Shown here: positions 5,762 to 8,254 of the stretch, one piece after another | Layout of the letters: every line of letters starts with the position of its first letter | Position numbering within the stretch: the first letter of the stretch is position 1 | Source: Luminiphilus sp. | GTDB lineage: Bacteria; Pseudomonadota; Gammaproteobacteria; Pseudomonadales; Halieaceae | DNA length: 8,254 nucleotides | Direction of reading: 5' to 3' | NCBI GenBank assembly: GCA_024638905.1 | Contig: JAHEJH010000162.1 | Coordinates: 1 to 8,254 of the forward strand | The notes under the pieces: model-generated | What the model was told of the DNA's origin: nothing | Databases searched by the model: none | Seen by the model: the letters and a program-made list of their open reading frames with translations, nothing else | Program-made: the position numbers and the translations under genes

Positions 5762-7372
5762 TCACCGCAGGCCAAACACAGCCAACACCAGCAAAAATCC
5801 GCACGTCGCACCCGCGAGCGTGAGGTAACCCAGCAACCAGGTGCGCTCAAAGCCCTGACCAACGAAAAATGCTGGCGTCCAGATAGTATCGGAGGCGGCG
5901 ACCCACCCCGCTCCGCGCCGACTGCTGAGCACTCCGATAGCGACCGCGACCAAAAACCCGCTGACGTTCCACCACAACCAAGACACGTTTGGCGCACCCA
6001 GCCACAGCAGAAGATTACTGATAAATCCTGCTGCAAAGCCCACCCTGGCGCCCCGCCCCGTCACGCTTTGCGTCAGCAAGCCCATCACAAAAACCGCCAG
6101 CAGGGGACCGTTGATCAAAGATCCCAATTTATTAACCGCCACCAATACCGTACTGGCAATATCATCAACCCAAAAAGCGAGCACGACAGCCAACACGCCC
6201 CACGCCCCCGTGAGCGCCTTGCTCCACAGTATGTCGACGCGGTCGGTGCCGATTGATACCCAGCCGCAGCGCTTGATGAAATCCTCCATTGTCACCGCGG
6301 ACAGGCTGTTGATCACCGAATCCAGCGACGACATCGCGGCTGCCAGTACCCCCACGATGGCTATCCCCTTTAAGCCGTCGGGCAACTCCGTGAGGAACAG
6401 CAGCGGCAAGGCCATGTTGTAGTTGGGCTGGCCGTCAGTGTCAGGCAGCAAGGTCACAAATTCGGTATGGGTATCCGCGTAGACCGCTATACCGACCCCT
6501 ATCAGGCAGTAGAGCAGTACCAGCGGAAAGCGCAGCAAACCATTCAGTAGCAGGACCGTCTGACCATCTCTTTGGTTTTTGGCGCAGAGCTGCCTCTGCA
6601 CCTGACTTTGATCACAGCCGTAATAGGAGACGTAGAGAAAAAAGCCGCCGATCAGCATTGGCCAGAAGGCGAAGTCGTGACCGTCTCCCAGACCGTGATG
6701 ACCAAAGTCCAGCGCCGCCAGCCTGTCTCCCGAGACACTACCCAACATGGCATTGAGGCCGCCAGCATCCCCTGCGAGCAGCCAGAGCAAGTACCCCAGC
6801 ACACTCACCAGCACCGACATTTGCAATACGTCGCTCCAGATCACCGCCCGGATGCCGCCAAGCACGTCATACAGCACCGTAAAAGCGCCGAATATCAGCA
6901 CAGAAGCCAAAAAACCGATACCGGTGATGAGATCAATCATCGCCGAGACGCCATAAATCGTGACGGCCGCCGCCAGTAATCTCAGTACCTGAAACACGCC
7001 GCTTAACAACAGTCGGGTTTTCAGATCAAAGCGTCGCTCCAGATATTCATAGACCGACACCAGCTGAAGCCGCTGGAACATGGGGATCACAAATATCATG
7101 GTGAAGATCATCGCCAGCGGGACCGCCAGCTCATACTGCAACCAAACCAACCCACCTCCGGCTGCGAAGGCAACAAAAGCCGGGGCACCGAGAATACTGT
7201 TAGTAGAACATTGGGTGGCGAGCACTGACAGCGCGATACTGAAAGGCCGCTCGCTGCGGCCAGCCACGAAGTAATCGGCGCCTGACTGCTGGCGCCTCGA
7301 GAGAAACCCGCTTAGCGCGAGCAAAAGCAACAAATAGGTGCCGATCACCCACCAGTCTAACGTTGCCAGCAA
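5762..7372 (-). CDS. Sodium:solute symporter (SSS family)
   Basis: This is an inner-membrane Na+-coupled uptake transporter of the SSS family, 536 residues and full length, with about 13-14 membrane helices. Landmarks in order: F-V-A-G-R-S near 35-40 with the following L-S-V-L-A-T-Q helix; V-S-V-Y-E-Y-L-E-R-R-F (105-115); the family signature around Y-D-V-L-G-G-I-R-A-V-I-W-S-D-V-L-Q (168-184); D-Q-S-Q-V-Q-R (254-260); and helix-8 residues A-A-A-M-S-S-L-D-S-V-I-N-S (344-356). The paired serines (348-349) there correspond to the Na2 sodium site of characterised members. The overall style is nearest the monocarboxylate/vitamin/iodide-like clade, but the substrate is not predictable. The start is TTG at 7372 with GGGAG 6 nt upstream; no in-frame ATG is available nearby. 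The exported rhodanese gene lies 75 nt upstream on the same strand and may be cotranscribed. Confidence 0.92.
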   Translation of the reverse strand: MLATLDWWVIGTYLLLLLALSGFLSRRQQSGADYFVAGRSERPFSIALSVLATQCSTNSILGAPAFVAFAAGGGLVWLQYELAVPLAMIFTMIFVIPMFQRLQLVSVYEYLERRFDLKTRLLLSGVFQVLRLLAAAVTIYGVSAMIDLITGIGFLASVLIFGAFTVLYDVLGGIRAVIWSDVLQMSVLVSVLGYLLWLLAGDAGGLNAMLGSVSGDRLAALDFGHHGLGDGHDFAFWPMLIGGFFLYVSYYGCDQSQVQRQLCAKNQRDGQTVLLLNGLLRFPLVLLYCLIGVGIAVYADTHTEFVTLLPDTDGQPNYNMALPLLFLTELPDGLKGIAIVGVLAAAMSSLDSVINSLSAVTMEDFIKRCGWVSIGTDRVDILWSKALTGAWGVLAVVLAFWVDDIASTVLVAVNKLGSLINGPLLAVFVMGLLTQSVTGRGARVGFAAGFISNLLLWLGAPNVSWLWWNVSGFLVAVAIGVLSSRRGAGWVAASDTIWTPAFFVGQGFERTWLLGYLTLAGATCGFLLVLAVFGLR

Positions 7373-7434
7373 ACCGCTCTCCCGCTCATCCAGGCGCCGG
7401 GTGACGCCCCTCGGATTTCATCAATAACGGGAGC
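7373..7434 (-). promoter_or_regulatory. Possible SD-sequestering leader before the symporter
   Basis: On the minus strand CTCCCGTT (7433-7426) can pair with AGCGGGAG (7386-7379), eight pairs with one G-U, and the 3' arm contains the GGGAG Shine-Dalgarno of the symporter gene. Between the arms sits a nested stem GGCGTC (7408-7403) / GGCGCC (7398-7393) with loop ACCC. The structure could lower translation of the TTG-started gene. It is predicted by eye only. Confidence 0.3.
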
Positions 7435-7447
7435 GCGGCAGGTTCAA

Positions 7448-8029
7448 TCAGAAAGCGAAGTCACCCTCCACAGTGGTCAGCCCCAGCGCGTCCCAGTCGA
7501 GCATTCCTCCACGATAGTAGTGGATTTTCTCAGCGGGGAAGCCATCGCGAATCATCGCCTTCATTGCGGTGGGACTCTGAGGGCAGACCGGGCCATTACA
7601 AAAGCCGACCACGTTCGATGCGTTGCTGCAGTCCCAACCCGCGTCACTCTTGCTACACCCAAGCTCGTCCATACGCATGGCCACTTCGGTATAGGGAATG
7701 TTGACGGAACCGGGAATCGTAGCGTCGAGGAACCATTCCTCGGTGCGCATATCGACCAGGATCGTGCCGGGATCGCTGATGGCGTTCAACACTTCGATTT
7801 CTGTCACCGGCACGATGCCCGGCTCGGGGACCAGCGGCTGCAACCAGCCTTTGTTCTTGGCGCAATCCGTCATCTGACGGGTAATGGTGATGGTCTCACC
7901 GGAAGGCAGGGTCGCGACAAAGCTTTTATCCTCGCCAATAATACGAAGATCTTCCGCCACGACCGATTGCGCAAAAGTAGCCAGCAACATCACGCACAGC
8001 AGCCCTGATTTCTTGAGTATGGTGATCAT
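7448..8029 (-). CDS. Exported rhodanese-domain protein with two-cysteine active loop
   Basis: The protein has 193 residues with a Sec signal peptide (1-25, S-V-V-A site), so it acts in the periplasm. A small N-terminal region (26-70, with C56) precedes a single rhodanese domain (about 75-187). Domain landmarks are I-L-V-D-M-R-T-E-E-W-F (90-100), I-P-G-S-V-N-I-P-Y (105-113), the active-site loop C144-N-G-P-V-C149-P-Q-S-P, and the C-terminal Y-Y-R-G-G-M-L-D-W (171-179). Rhodaneses carry sulfur as a persulfide on the loop cysteine. Here the sixth loop position, often Arg, is a second Cys, as in the C-N-G-P-x-C subgroup, which suggests disulfide or persulfide exchange rather than plain thiosulfate transfer. 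C125 and C134 add another possible pair. The start is firm: AAGGAGGTG (8043-8035) lies 5 nt before the ATG. Confidence 0.88.
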   Translation of the reverse strand: MITILKKSGLLCVMLLATFAQSVVAEDLRIIGEDKSFVATLPSGETITITRQMTDCAKNKGWLQPLVPEPGIVPVTEIEVLNAISDPGTILVDMRTEEWFLDATIPGSVNIPYTEVAMRMDELGCSKSDAGWDCSNASNVVGFCNGPVCPQSPTAMKAMIRDGFPAEKIHYYRGGMLDWDALGLTTVEGDFAF

Positions 8030-8060
8030 GGATGCACCTCCTTATTATGGTTCTTCGCGG

Positions 8061-8077
8061 CCCGCCTGCTCGGCGGG
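8061..8077 (-). other. Hairpin in the 5' leader of the rhodanese gene
   Basis: A perfect 6-bp GC stem CCCGCC/GGCGGG with a 5-nt loop lies between the predicted promoter and the Shine-Dalgarno site. No T-tract follows in the direction of transcription, so it is more likely a leader stability or attenuation element than a terminator for the upstream gene. Confidence 0.5.
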
Positions 8078-8087
8078 AACGTCTGTC

Positions 8088-8117
8088 AATGTACGTCAGT
8101 TGTGCTTGAGGTCAAGC
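8088..8117 (-). promoter_or_regulatory. Putative sigma70 promoter with palindrome over the -35
   Basis: On the minus strand TTGACC (8115-8110) and TACATT (8093-8088) are separated by 16 bp, giving five and four matches to consensus. The -35 is the centre of the perfect dyad GCTTGA-CC-TCAAGC (8104-8117), a candidate operator. The inferred transcript would start near 8081 and drive the rhodanese gene and possibly the symporter. The regulator is unknown. Confidence 0.5.
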
Positions 8118-8126
8118 CGTCAGTCA

Positions 8127-8254
8127 TTATTCGGGCATAGTTTGAGAGGCGACGTTCAGGAGCCTGATTTTGCCATCCTCGATCAAGACGTCGATGGCCT
8201 CATAGGCTTTGCGCTCAGCGCCGTCGGGGCCAGTGGCGGTAATGATATTTCCAG
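8127..8254 (-). CDS. C-terminal end of a probable NTF2/SnoaL-like protein (partial)
   Basis: Reading from the right edge, the minus strand is open for 41 codons and ends in tandem stops TAA-TGA (8129-8124). The visible tail contains D-G-A-E-R-K-A-Y-E-A-I-D-V-L-I-E-D-G-K-I, then L-L-N-V-A. A strand ending in D-V-L-x-E-D-G-K-I followed by a short final strand is characteristic of the C-terminal part of SnoaL-like NTF2 domains. The similar phrase in amidohydrolases occurs at the N-terminus, so that reading is less likely. The gene continues outside the window, so neither its start nor its full domain content can be judged. The downstream rhodanese gene appears to have its own promoter. Confidence 0.5.
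   Translation of the reverse strand, partial: GNIITATGPDGAERKAYEAIDVLIEDGKIRLLNVASQTMPE

Noticed and set aside
6572..6979. Open frame on the plus strand antisense to the symporter
   Set aside because: The symporter frame is a full-length known family; the antisense product is rich in His, Gln and Arg with no domain pattern, as expected for a shadow of GC-rich coding DNA.
7520..8008. Open frame antisense to the rhodanese gene
   Set aside because: Covers nearly the same span as a well-supported gene with strong SD and signal peptide; no recognisable protein features.

Overview
The window reads as a chromosomal stretch of a Gram-negative bacterium. The moderately high GC, strong Shine-Dalgarno sites, many Sec-exported small proteins beginning A-D-x-H, and a Na+/solute symporter all point to an aerobic, probably marine gammaproteobacterium (for example a Halieaceae/OM60-like lineage). 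That taxonomic placement is inference from style, not from a marker gene. No rRNA, tRNA, CRISPR array, insertion sequence or phage gene was seen.

Layout. The plus strand runs from 1 to about 5740. It starts with a promoter carrying a C-tract/G-tract palindrome, then a secreted NTF2-like protein (148-654) closed by a strong terminator. Next is a transport cluster: azlC (759-1445) and azlD (overlapping by 4 nt), forming an AzlCD branched-chain amino acid exporter, followed closely by an APC-family amino acid permease whose best start is a CTG at 1787. After a 146-nt gap come three consecutive exported proteins (3232-4014, 4096-4881, 4961-5701). The first two are distant paralogues with four matching cysteines and two tandem domains. 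The third also has two tandem domains but no mature cysteine. Hairpins follow each of the three genes, and only the last (5713-5740) is a strong terminator. The minus strand runs from 8254 to 5762: the 3' end of a probable NTF2/SnoaL-like gene, a promoter, an exported rhodanese-like protein (7448-8029), and a sodium:solute symporter (5762-7372) that starts with TTG. The two blocks converge at about 5702-5761.

How it might work together. The most interesting pattern is in the exported proteins of the plus-strand block. All four have predicted signal-peptidase sites ending in Ala, and each predicted mature protein begins Asp-X-His (DGH, DDH, DNH, DDH). A free N-terminus with His at position 3 is the ATCUN Cu(II)/Ni(II)-binding motif. 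The first of these genes also has, over its -10 element, a dyad resembling operators of the CsoR/RcnR family, whose members include copper sensors. This gives a testable hypothesis of a periplasmic metal-linked set of small proteins. It remains unproven: A-D-D-H after the signal peptide may simply be a secretome-wide bias in this lineage. The exported rhodanese, which has a two-cysteine active-site loop, and the symporter form a separate minus-strand unit of unknown substrate.
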